Shown here piece by piece: positions 1-6,187 of a stretch of 19,146 nt of DNA. The notes under the pieces are model-generated. The model had not been told where the DNA came from and did no database searches. It saw only the letters and a program-made list of their open reading frames with translations. Both the position numbers and the translations under genes were made by a program. Location: contig JAMCTA010000157.1 of the NCBI GenBank assembly GCA_023381895.1, forward strand, positions 1 through 19,146, in the 5' to 3' direction. The DNA comes from Chloroflexota bacterium. GTDB taxonomy: Bacteria; Chloroflexota; UBA4733. Within the stretch, counting starts at the first letter, position 1; every line of letters begins with the position of its first letter.

Positions 1-119
1 GCCTTGCTGATGGCGGGCAGCAGGAAAGCGCGCTTGATCTGTGTCACATCTTGCTCGTGACCTCACCGCCCAAGTCGAGCGTCGTTCTTACGACCTGCTG
101 TTAGAGGCTGCCACGGCTC

Positions 120-574
120 TCATGTGGGACCGGCCCGGTCTCGCCCGGTGATCAACGCTCTGCCTTTGGCGCGGAGGCCCAGGTTCGCGTCATACGGCAC
201 CTCGTCGAGCACATGGTCGGGAAGGCTGCCCAGTTGGAGGAGAAGATCCACACTGCGCTCGCGGCAGGAGGAACACGGTCCGGACTCGTAGAGCGTCAGG
301 AGCGCCGGGATGGCCTCCGGTGTGGTGCAGGCTTGTAGCACGCGCAGCGCCCCGGCGCCGAGGCGTTCCAGCAGCCGCGCCCGCTCCGCCGCATCGCCAG
401 GGCCCGGCAGCAGGGTGGCGATCAGCGCGGCGCGGCAGGTGGCCAGCGGCCGGCGGGCGGGCCAGATGTGGAGGGTGGAAATATGGCCGTGGCGCACGCT
501 CTTCTCGTGCACCGAGTCCAGGGATGCTTGGCGCAGAGGAAAGCCGCGCTCGATCAAGCGGGGTGCTCACTCAT
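120..574 (-). pseudogene. DUF1156 DNA methylase gene, frameshifted and truncated 5' remnant
   Basis: The reading frame starting with TTG at 557 gives LIERGFPLRQASLDSVHEKS followed by RHGHISTLHIWPARRPLATC, which I recognise as the N-terminus of the DUF1156 domain of large (about 900-residue) adenine-specific DNA methylase-like proteins. The natural start is probably the ATG at 574-572, which overlaps the TGA of the toxin gene (ATGA) and would encode MSEHP. That frame hits TGA after six codons and is one base out of register with the DUF1156 frame, so one base appears lost between 557 and 562. After about 60 residues family similarity stops, and a different, HEAT-like tail (EAIPALLTLYESG, then PYDANLGLR) runs to the stop at 120. 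No methylase catalytic motif remains. I read this as a dead remnant created by a frameshift plus an internal deletion; a short functional protein from TTG is the less likely alternative. Confidence 0.7.
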
Positions 575-891
575 GGCTGCTCCCCGGCCGCCGGCTGGTG
601 GATGCGGATCCGACCCGGCTCGACGATCCAGACCAGCAGGGAGAGGGTGATCTCGCCGCTCGGTCGGAGCACCGCGATGCCGGCGGTCGGCCCCGGCGGA
701 AAGCGCAGGACGTTGCTGAAGTCCAGGTCCAGTGTGACCAGGCAGCGCCGCTCCAACCGGCAGACGTCGTAGATGACCTCGTCGGGCCGGCCCTGCAACT
801 GCTCGTCTCGTACCGTCTGCACGTCGTGCCCGGCGTCGAGAAACACTTGACTCGTCCTGACGCCCAGGTTTTCATCCAGCTTGACGTTCAC
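571..891 (-). CDS. DUF5615 family PIN-like toxin
   Basis: This is a 106-residue protein starting at GTG 891, chosen because the GTG overlaps the TGA of the DUF433 gene (GTGA) and yields the family-typical VNVKLDENLG start. DUF5615 proteins are PIN-like (Mut7-C-like) putative ribonucleases and act as the toxin paired with a DUF433 antitoxin. Visible acidic positions are D6 and E7 near the start and the TLDLDF segment (D55, D57), matching the strand-end aspartates of the fold. The C-terminal part (GIAVLRPSGEITLSLL) is also typical. Its own stop overlaps the ATG of the following methylase remnant. The length is normal for the family and the frame is intact, unlike both outer neighbours, so this gene appears to be maintained. 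RNase activity is a family inference. Confidence 0.85.
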   Translation of the reverse strand: MNVKLDENLGVRTSQVFLDAGHDVQTVRDEQLQGRPDEVIYDVCRLERRCLVTLDLDFSNVLRFPPGPTAGIAVLRPSGEITLSLLVWIVEPGRIRIHQPAAGEQP

Positions 892-1148
892 GACGCCTGC
901 CCGATGGGCAGCGTGACGTAGCGCTCCCGCGCCATCTCGGCGCCATAGGCGATCGCCGCCAGGAGGTCCTCGGGCGCCAACTGGGGATACTCGTCCAGCA
1001 CGTCCTGCTCCGGCAAGCCCGACGCCAGCAGATCGAGGATTAGCGAGACCCAGATACGGGTCCCCCGGATGCAGGGCTTGCCGGAGCAGACGTTGGGGTC
1101 GATCGAGATGCGCTGCAGGAGCTCTTCCCGCGTCGGTCGTGCGTTCAT
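888..1148 (-). CDS. DUF433 family antitoxin
   Basis: This 86-residue protein begins at ATG 1148, and the ATG overlaps the TGA of the upstream fragment (ATGA). The motif ISIDPNVCSGKPCIRGTRI followed by LLASGLPEQDVLDEYPQL is the hallmark of DUF433: a beta element and then a winged helix-turn-helix like that of VapB/MerR-type antitoxins. It should neutralise the adjacent DUF5615 PIN-like toxin and may bind DNA to autoregulate. Full length for the family (75-90 residues) with no visible lesion. A Shine-Dalgarno-like AGGAGAGG lies just upstream (about 1160-1153). The gene is translationally coupled on both sides by 4-base overlaps. Confidence 0.9.
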   Translation of the reverse strand: MNARPTREELLQRISIDPNVCSGKPCIRGTRIWVSLILDLLASGLPEQDVLDEYPQLAPEDLLAAIAYGAEMARERYVTLPIGQAS

Positions 1149-1360
1149 TCATCCTCTCCTTCGGCGTTGGCGAGTACATCCTCAGCCATGATGATCACCC
1201 CGCCGCGCGCCCGCGCCACCAGCTTGGCGAAGGGGTCCTGCACGCGCGCCAGACGAGGGCGCAGACTGGCACAGTCGAAGACGGCGTACAACCAGTAGGC
1301 GTCGCGCAGGTTGCAGGCCTTGCCGTACTCATTCTCCGTCATCTCCACATTGGACCCCAT
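1145..1360 (-). pseudogene. 3' fragment of a DUF3883-domain gene
   Basis: The 71-residue frame contains VEMTENEYGKACNLRDAYWL followed by AVFDC and RVQDPFAKL. I recognise this as the C-terminal end of the DUF3883 domain, a restriction-endonuclease-like domain usually attached to large helicases in phage-defence loci. The frame is closed upstream by a TGA at about 1387, and I found no continuous DUF3883 or helicase sequence beyond about 1360 in any minus-strand frame. It is therefore a truncated 3' end rather than a start-complete gene. Its stop overlaps the ATG of the DUF433 antitoxin, so the antitoxin was probably co-translated with the original gene. The assignment rests on recall of the motif and not on a search. 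Confidence 0.6.
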
Positions 1361-1713
1361 GTCGCTGCAACCCCTGCGGCGTCACCCTGATCCCGTCGGG
1401 CCCCTCCGTAACCGGCCGGAAAGGCCCGGAGCTCGTCATCCGCCAGACGATCTTGATCGATTGCTTCGCAGGAAGGGGCGACGTGTGGAAGACGAGTGCC
1501 CACTCGAAAACTCACGAAGGGCGGTGCAAAATACACGAAATCACACTCGCTCCCCCACTTAAAGCGTACTTTCGCACCAGAAACTCATTATCCCGACCGA
1601 GAGGCATGAACCGCGGAATGAACCGAAAAGTACTACCTTAACTTGAAGGGCGCTTCTCCGTCAGGTATCTTTCCCATGATTTCCTCGCACCTCAGCTGTA
1701 GTGTGTCACTAGC
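1361..1713. other. Gene-free stretch upstream of the substrate-binding protein
   Basis: No convincing gene is visible. Minus-strand frames between about 1370 and 1540 contain short protein-like stretches (for example RPVTEGPDGIRVTPQGL) in more than one frame, so they may be decayed remains of the defence gene whose end lies at 1145-1360. Base composition drops towards A/T between about 1500 and 1650, consistent with a promoter region for the lipoprotein gene, but I could not fix a confident -35/-10 pair. Confidence 0.35.
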
Positions 1714-1758
1714 CGCTCGTGGACATACACGAGGGAGCTTATATGTGTTCCACGAGCG
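1714..1758 (+). promoter_or_regulatory. Leader inverted repeats before the lipoprotein gene
   Basis: CGCTCGTGGA (1714-1723) is the exact reverse complement of TCCACGAGCG (1749-1758), giving a 10-bp stem with a 25-base loop that ends just before the ribosome-binding region. CTCGTG (1716-1721) can also pair with CACGAG (1728-1733), giving a smaller alternative hairpin. The two structures exclude each other. This could be an mRNA switch or attenuator, or a set of half-sites for a dimeric DNA-binding regulator. Confidence 0.5.
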
Positions 1759-1774
1759 AGAAGGGGTCATCACG

Positions 1775-3247
1775 ATGTCCCAGCCACTGACCCGTCGCAC
1801 CTTCTTGGCCCACAGTGCCGCGACCACGCTCGGCTTAGCGAGTACGGCGCTGCTGGCGGCCTGCGGTGGTGCCGCAGCAGCCACCGCCACCACAGTGACA
1901 CAGACGGTCACCAAAGCCACGGTCAGTGTCAGCACGGCAACCGTGGCGAAGACCTCGGTCCACACGGCGACGGTCACCAGTGTGCAAGCCACGACGGTGA
2001 CCGCGACGGTAGCGGCGCCAGGCACGCCGATCCAAACAGTCAACGTCTGGTTCGACTACGGCGGCGGTGGTATGTACGCCTTCGAGGACATCACCAATGC
2101 CTTCAACCAACACTTCCCGAACATCAAGGCCGTCGCCACGAAAGTGAACGATTATGGCACCAAGCGCCTGAACGCCATCGCCTCCAACACGCTCCAGGGC
2201 GGCTGGGCCTGGCTGATGTACGGCTGGGAGCTGCCGGGGTACGTCGAAAAGAAGCTCCTGCGGCCCATCGATGACTACATCGCCCGGGACAAGGTCAACA
2301 TGAAAGACTTCTGGCCGGCCGTACTCGCGGATACCTCGTGGAATGGCAAGTACTATGCGATGACCAATCACCCTGCGGTCTCCGTCTTCTGGGTGAATCA
2401 GGACTTACTGAAAGCTGCTGGAATGAATCCAACGGTGCTGCCGGGTACCTGGAATGACATTCTCAGCGCTGCCCAGAAGCTCACCACCAAGTCGGGTGGT
2501 CAGCTCAACGTCGTCGGGCTGGACCCGACCTCCGTCGCCTACAGCTCGTGGGCGCCTGCCTGGATGGCGGCCAATGGTGTGGAGCTCCTCAGTGCCGATG
2601 GGCGGAAGGCAACCTTTAACACGGCAGCGGCGCAGGCGGCGCTGAACTACGTTCTCCGGTTTGTCGAGCAGGTCTATGGCAGTAAAGCGGCGCTAGATCA
2701 GTGGTACAAGGTCAACAACTTCCACTACGCGCCGATCGCCCTGGGCAAGGTCGCGATGCAGCTCAACGGCAACTGGCTCGCTTGGGACATCAGCCAGCAG
2801 AAGCCGCCGATCCCCTTCACGGTGGGGGCTCTGTCTGGTGGTCCGGATAATCCGGGGAAGCAGTACCTGCCAGAGCTGGGCGTCTTCAACTCCATCCCGG
2901 CACCGGCCACGGCGCCGGATCCCTCCTGGGAGTACATCAACTTCTTCGCCTCCAAGGAGGGGCAGATCGTCATGCAGCGGCAGTCGCAGGATGTGCCGGG
3001 GAACATCGCTGCGGCCGAGGACCCCGCAGAGGTGAAGTCCCACTTCGGGCGGGCGGAGGTCCTCAAGCTTTTCAAGGAATCGAGTGGCTTCGTCTACGTA
3101 CGCTCTCCTGTCTATGCCAAGTTCAACGATATCTTCGGCAAGCTCAGCGATGATGTGATCAAGAAGAAGGCTGATGTGACCTCTGCTCTGTTGACGGCGG
3201 AGCAGACGGCCCAGGGAGCGCTAGACGCCTATTGGAGTAAGACGTAG
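1775..3247 (+). CDS. ABC transporter substrate-binding lipoprotein (extracellular family 1, sugar type)
   Basis: This 490-residue protein starts at ATG 1775, preceded by the purine-rich GAGAAGGGG. The N-terminus MSQPLTRRTFLAHSA carries a twin-arginine (Tat) motif, then a hydrophobic segment ending in LLAAC, a lipobox with the modified Cys near residue 31. The mature protein should be tethered to the outer face of the membrane. Residues about 35-85 form a Thr/Val/Ala-rich linker, followed by a periplasmic-binding-protein fold (NVWFDYGGGG, an ITNAFNQHFP segment, and WAPAWMAANGVELL with GRKATFNTAAAQAAL). This pattern fits carbohydrate-type family 1 solute binding. A substrate cannot be read from sequence. 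No permease or ATPase gene is adjacent, so it is an orphan that must use transport partners encoded elsewhere. An upstream in-frame ATG at 1643 exists but would bury the Tat signal. Confidence 0.92.
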   Translation: MSQPLTRRTFLAHSAATTLGLASTALLAACGGAAAATATTVTQTVTKATVSVSTATVAKTSVHTATVTSVQATTVTATVAAPGTPIQTVNVWFDYGGGGMYAFEDITNAFNQHFPNIKAVATKVNDYGTKRLNAIASNTLQGGWAWLMYGWELPGYVEKKLLRPIDDYIARDKVNMKDFWPAVLADTSWNGKYYAMTNHPAVSVFWVNQDLLKAAGMNPTVLPGTWNDILSAAQKLTTKSGGQLNVVGLDPTSVAYSSWAPAWMAANGVELLSADGRKATFNTAAAQAALNYVLRFVEQVYGSKAALDQWYKVNNFHYAPIALGKVAMQLNGNWLAWDISQQKPPIPFTVGALSGGPDNPGKQYLPELGVFNSIPAPATAPDPSWEYINFFASKEGQIVMQRQSQDVPGNIAAAEDPAEVKSHFGRAEVLKLFKESSGFVYVRSPVYAKFNDIFGKLSDDVIKKKADVTSALLTAEQTAQGALDAYWSKT

Positions 3248-3560
3248 GGGCTAAGGACGGCCCTCGTCCCCTGCCCTCTCCCGCGGGGCGGGGGAACGCG
3301 ACCCAGGATGGGGCTTTGGCTGGATCGTCCAGCCCGTACGGCCAATGGAACCAGCACGGCACTCATCGGTAGGGTGAGGTCACGCACGGCAGCATTCGCG
3401 GCGGGTGGGACCGGGTCGGGTAGCACCGCACGCAACCGTGGAACATCTGCGTGCCTGACCTGACCTCGCTATCTGCTGCACGGGAGATCGTCACTGGCTG
3501 GTTTCCCACTTCGCTCAACCAAGCGCGTGGCGCCTGAACTTGACGTACTCATCGCGACCT
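3248..3560. other. Intergenic stretch with a GC-rich palindrome-like element
   Basis: Just after the lipoprotein stop there is a C-run/G-run segment (CCTGCCCTCTCCCGCGGGGCGGGGG, about 3269-3293) able to fold on itself; it may act as a terminator and resembles dispersed palindromic repeats of such genomes. The rest, to about 3560, shows no supported gene or RNA. Confidence 0.4.
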
Positions 3561-3583
3561 CTTATCATCCTATGAATGATTAG

Positions 3584-3604
3584 GAATATGTGAGTATTCG
3601 AATA
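3584..3604 (+). promoter_or_regulatory. Probable ArsR-type operator overlapping the start region
   Basis: GAATA (3584-3588) and TATTC (3595-3599) form an inverted repeat, and TATTCGAATA (3595-3604) is a perfect 10-bp palindrome running into the start codon. AT-rich imperfect palindromes of this sort are typical SmtB/ArsR-family operators, so autoregulation of the downstream regulator is likely. The site also covers where a ribosome-binding site would sit; none is visible for the ATG at 3604. Confidence 0.5.
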
Positions 3605-3966
3605 TGATTGCGGAAGTAGCCAGCGTGCGGGAACGACAGTTCTACCGTTTGCAGGCGGAGCTGTGCCGGACACTGGCGGACCCGACCCGGTTAGAACTAA
3701 TTTACTTGCTCGGCGAGGGACCGCAGGCGGTGAAGCAACTGGTGGAGGCGACGGGGCAGCGGCAGGCTAACATCAGCCAGCATCTCGGCCTGTTGCGTGA
3801 GCGGGGGATGGTACAGGCTCGACGCGCCGGGCCAGAAGTCCATTACTCGCTGGTAGACACGCGTATCCTGGATGCCTGTCGTATCACCCGCGAGTTGTTA
3901 CTCGCCCGGCTCGCCCGGCACGCGGCATTGCTCGACTCGACGGATGTAGAACAAGGAGAAAACTGA
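3604..3966 (+). CDS. ArsR-family winged-helix transcriptional regulator
   Basis: This 120-residue protein has the ArsR/SmtB core: LCRTLADPTRLELIYLLGEG, then the recognition helix region QRQANISQHLGLLRERGMV and the wing ARRAGPEVHYSLVD. The usual CxC metal-binding pair of arsenic or cadmium sensors in helix 3 is absent. Only two cysteines are present (C21 and C92), in terminal regions, which could serve as a redox or thiol-sensing pair; that is inference. The ATG at 3604 has no Shine-Dalgarno sequence, so the mRNA may be leaderless, or translation may start at the in-frame GTG 3625. It stops at 3966, and the next gene begins 3 bases later, so ArsR and the zinc-ribbon gene form an operon that probably extends to the disulfide oxidoreductase. 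Confidence 0.9.
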   Translation: MIAEVASVRERQFYRLQAELCRTLADPTRLELIYLLGEGPQAVKQLVEATGQRQANISQHLGLLRERGMVQARRAGPEVHYSLVDTRILDACRITRELLLARLARHAALLDSTDVEQGEN

Positions 3967-3969
3967 CCT

Positions 3970-4164
3970 ATGCCTCTCTATGACTATCGCTGTCCCGAGT
4001 GTGGCGCGCGTTTCGAGCAGTTCGTGCGCCTCAGCGAAGCAGGCACGCCTGTGGCCTGCCCACAATGCGGCGCGCCCAAGGCGACCAAACAGCTCTCGAC
4101 CTTTGCGGTGGTCGGAGGTGGCGGCTCTTCTAAGTCCGTCGCGTGCGCGCCGGGCGGCGGTTGA
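3970..4164 (+). CDS. FmdB-family zinc-ribbon protein
   Basis: This is a 64-residue protein starting at ATG 3970 with AAGGAGA about 10 bases upstream. It has the classic FmdB/CxxC_CxxC pattern: MPLYDYRCPECGARFEQFV with C8 and C11, then ACPQCGAP with C30 and C33, forming a predicted zinc knuckle, followed by a Gly/Ser-rich tail with one more Cys (SVACAPGGG). The family was named from a putative regulator near formamidase genes; its true role is unknown, and small DNA- or protein-binding functions are usually assumed. It lies 3 bases behind the ArsR regulator and about 150 bases before the disulfide oxidoreductase. It ends in TGA, showing that UGA works as a stop in this operon. Confidence 0.9.
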   Translation: MPLYDYRCPECGARFEQFVRLSEAGTPVACPQCGAPKATKQLSTFAVVGGGGSSKSVACAPGGG

Positions 4165-4314
4165 GGCCTGCGTGCGTAGGGACGGTCGTCCCTTTGGTAG
4201 CGGTGTGGACCGGATACACATCTTGCCCAGAGTGGGGCAGGGAGTCAGTGTGATGGCTGGGAGGACCTGCCGCCTTGCCGGCGTGTCCTGGTTCGTAAGG
4301 GAGGGAACAGGACA

Positions 4315-5016
4315 GTGGCACTCATCTCGTCAAAGGACCAGCAGATGCTTCGTGACCTCTTCAGCGAGCGGCTGCAAGGCGACGTCACGATCACGTACTT
4401 CACGCAGCGGGAGTCCATCCTGACCGTGCCCGGTCAGGAATGCCAGTTCTGCAAGGACACTCGCGAGCTGTTGGAGGAAGTGACCGGCCTGTCGGACAAG
4501 CTGCATCTGCGGGTGCAGGACTTCGTGCGGGATGCCCAGGCGGCAGAGCAGCTCGAGGTCGAGCGTATCCCGGCTTTTGTGCTCGCTGGTCGGGCGAGAG
4601 GGCAGGTACGCTACTTCGGCATTCCCTCCGGCTATGAGTTCTCCTCCCTGATCGAAGACCTGCTGGATATCTCCACCGGGCGCACGCAGCTCTCCGATCA
4701 GACGCGTGAAGCACTCGGCGGTCTCGAGCAGGATCTGCGTATCCAGGTGTTCGTGACGCCAACTTGACCGTACTGCCCACGTACGGCCAGGTTGGCCCAC
4801 CAGTTCGCCGTGGAAAGCTCTCGTATCACCGCCGATGTGGTTGAGGTCAGCGAATTTCCTGAGCTGGCACAGCGCTATCGGATCTATGGCGTGCCGAAAA
4901 CGGTGATCAACGAGCACGTGAGCTTCGAGGGGGCGCTGCCGGAGCCGGTGTTCCTGCAACAGGTTCTGCGTGCCGTTGCTGGCGGCTCGACGGAGAGCGA
5001 TGCCAAGGAGACGTAG
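4315..5016 (+). CDS. Two-domain protein disulfide oxidoreductase (PDO/glutaredoxin-like), predicted selenoprotein with in-frame TGA
   Basis: Read with TGA 4765-4767 as selenocysteine, this is one 233-residue protein starting at GTG 4315 (AAGGGAGGG about 10 bases upstream). Domain 1 is a thioredoxin fold with the active site ECQFCKDT (C43, C46) and a cis-proline region VERIPAFVL. Domain 2 has IQVFVTPT, then TGA (codon 151), then PYCPRTARLAHQFA, with a second cis-proline region YGVPKTVINE and a normal C-terminal helix ending at TAG 5014. Homologous PDO proteins carry CPYC here, so the TGA replaces exactly the nucleophilic Cys, giving UPYC. Downstream coding is intact and lacks its own good start. 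PDO proteins catalyse dithiol/disulfide exchange in the cytoplasm. Alternatives are a nonsense mutation or sequencing error, which would leave a 150-residue N-terminal protein and an orphan 3' part. Sec insertion needs SelB, tRNA-Sec, SelA and SelD, none of which are in this window. Confidence 0.8.
4768..4813 (+). promoter_or_regulatory. Candidate bacterial SECIS element after the in-frame TGA
   Basis: Directly after the TGA, CCGTAC (4768-4773) and GTACGG (4781-4786) can form a perfect 6-bp hairpin with a 7-base loop. Overlapping it, GGCCA (4785-4789) and TGGCC (4793-4797) pair around a GGT loop, with CCACG (4777-4781) and CGTGG (4809-4813) as a possible lower stem. The second structure places a G at the start of the apical loop about 22 bases after the UGA, which fits the described range and loop-G rule for bacterial SECIS elements. 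Which fold is used cannot be decided by eye. Confidence 0.45.
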
Positions 5017-5107
5017 GCATGCTGCAAGCCATGGAAGTCGCCGAGGCCACGCTGTCGATGACTCATCCGGCATTCCAAGTGAAGCCATCGTTGCACGGTG
5101 AGCCCTA

Positions 5108-5145
5108 TGTGGGGCGTGATCACCGGCGTGCGACCACGCCCCACA
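5108..5145. terminator. Bidirectional terminator-like hairpin between convergent genes
   Basis: TGTGGGGCGTG (5108-5118) is the exact reverse complement of CACGCCCCACA (5135-5145), an 11-bp GC-rich stem with a 16-base loop. It sits between the stop of the disulfide oxidoreductase (5016) and the stop of hsp20 (5158) on the opposite strand. No strong T-run follows on either side, so termination is inferred from position and stem strength. Confidence 0.6.
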
Positions 5146-5157
5146 CTGTCCTGGTCG

Positions 5158-5664
5158 CTACGAGATCGGGATTCGCTGTGCCGGCGGCTTCGTTTCCACT
5201 GGCTTGGGGATGCGTACCTCCAGCACACCGTTGCTAAAGCTAGCTTCGATCTGCTGCGCTTGAGACTCGAACGGCAGCGGCACGCGTCGGTAGAAGCTGC
5301 CGGAGCTTCGTTCCATCCGGTAGTAGTCTTCCTCCCGTACTTCGCTCTCGGACTCCCGTTTGCCCTGGATAATGAGGTCAGCACCCTCCAGCTTGACGTC
5401 GACATCCTCCTTCTTCACGCCGGGCAGCTCCGTCTTCACAACGAGGCTCCCGCCCTTCTCGAAGATGTCGGTGCTTGGGAGCCACGTCTCTGGAGAAGGG
5501 GCGAGGCGGCGCCACGGTCGGGCTAGCCGGCCTGCTCCAAAGGGCCAGGCCTGATCCCACAGTCGCATGAACTCCTCTGAGAGTGACTCGAAGGGGTCAA
5601 ACGGACCCCGCCGGCGGATCTCGTTGCCGCCGGACTTAACAGGGACGTTGGTCTGCTCTGCCAT
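5158..5664 (-). CDS. hsp20: Hsp20/alpha-crystallin small heat-shock protein
   Basis: This 168-residue protein starts at ATG 5664, chosen because AGGAAGGA lies about 8-10 bases upstream and MAEQTNVPV is a sensible N-terminus; the frame stays open to 5727 without a better start. The N-terminal arm has FDPFESLSEEFMRLWDQAW. The alpha-crystallin domain runs from about residue 60 (TWLPSTDIFEKGGSLVVKTE, LPGVKKEDVDVKLEG) to the conserved ASFSNGVLEVRIPKP. The C-terminus has RIPIS, an I-x-I-like anchor used in oligomer assembly. It acts as an ATP-independent holdase for unfolding proteins in the cytoplasm. It faces the redox operon and lies close to a universal stress gene. No CIRCE or other heat-shock operator was found upstream, so its regulation is unknown. 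Confidence 0.95.
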   Translation of the reverse strand: MAEQTNVPVKSGGNEIRRRGPFDPFESLSEEFMRLWDQAWPFGAGRLARPWRRLAPSPETWLPSTDIFEKGGSLVVKTELPGVKKEDVDVKLEGADLIIQGKRESESEVREEDYYRMERSSGSFYRRVPLPFESQAQQIEASFSNGVLEVRIPKPVETKPPAQRIPIS

Positions 5665-6175
5665 CGATAGATCCTTCCTGCGAAGTGTGGCAGTTCTCCT
5701 TCTCGCGGCCACCAGGAGCCGCAGCAATCTGAGGGCACTCTGGCTGGCGGCCTCATCTCCTCCCTGAAATGTGACTCAATTCCGACCGCAGTCTCCTCGA
5801 TGCGGGAGTCCCAACAGAGCTCCTCAAGCACAGCATGTTGTACGTCACGGTCGCTGTGCCATGGTCTTTTCCTCTCTGCGACGCGCGGGAGGCGCAATCC
5901 AGCACGATGCACAGTAACTCTACGGTCCATAGGTCAGCGCGCCGGTGAAAGTGCGTAAATACAGCGTCAAAGAAATCGTGGTCTATCTCTCCCCAACCGT
6001 GAACGTACTGATGCTGGAACTGTGGGATGCACGCTGCTCCCAAGTCATCCTGATGTCTCTATGGCATGGCAGGTAGAACGACTGTGTCTGGCATCAACCT
6101 GTTGCTAACACGCTTCAACGCTGATCTTTACGCGGTCGATGGATACTCAGCGTGTGCATTGGTGATGCTGTGGTG
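5665..6175. other. Divergent intergenic region between hsp20 and the universal stress gene
   Basis: About 510 bases lie between two divergent stress-related genes. I see no supported gene: a minus-strand frame at 5753-6043 opens with TTG, has no ribosome-binding site and resembles nothing I recognise. The promoters of both flanking genes must lie here, but no CIRCE-type (TTAGCACTC) repeat or clear sigma-70 pair could be assigned. Confidence 0.4.
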
Positions 6176-6187
6176 AGGAGGTGGACC

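Noticed and set aside
4765..4767. TGA as a plain stop separating two genes (150-residue protein and a second gene from TTG 4792)
   Set aside because: The second part would start in the middle of a thioredoxin domain without a ribosome-binding site, and the first would end just before its active site. The combined reading restores a complete two-domain PDO.
3604..5016. A variant genetic code in which UGA is not a stop
   Set aside because: Intact genes here end in TGA (ArsR, FmdB, cysH, the unknown operon gene, the siroheme gene), so UGA is a normal stop in this genome.
5019..5237. Small plus-strand frame MLQAMEVAEATLSM... right after the oxidoreductase
   Set aside because: It runs through the terminator hairpin and into the antisense of hsp20, has no recognisable content and no clear ribosome-binding site.
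5753..6043. 96-residue minus-strand frame between hsp20 and the universal stress gene
   Set aside because: TTG start, no ribosome-binding site, odd composition and no family resemblance; probably chance in a GC-rich region.
5665..6187. CIRCE or other heat-shock operator upstream of hsp20
   Set aside because: No TTAGCACTC-N9-GAGTGCTAA-like repeat was found; only an unrelated single GCACTC occurs.
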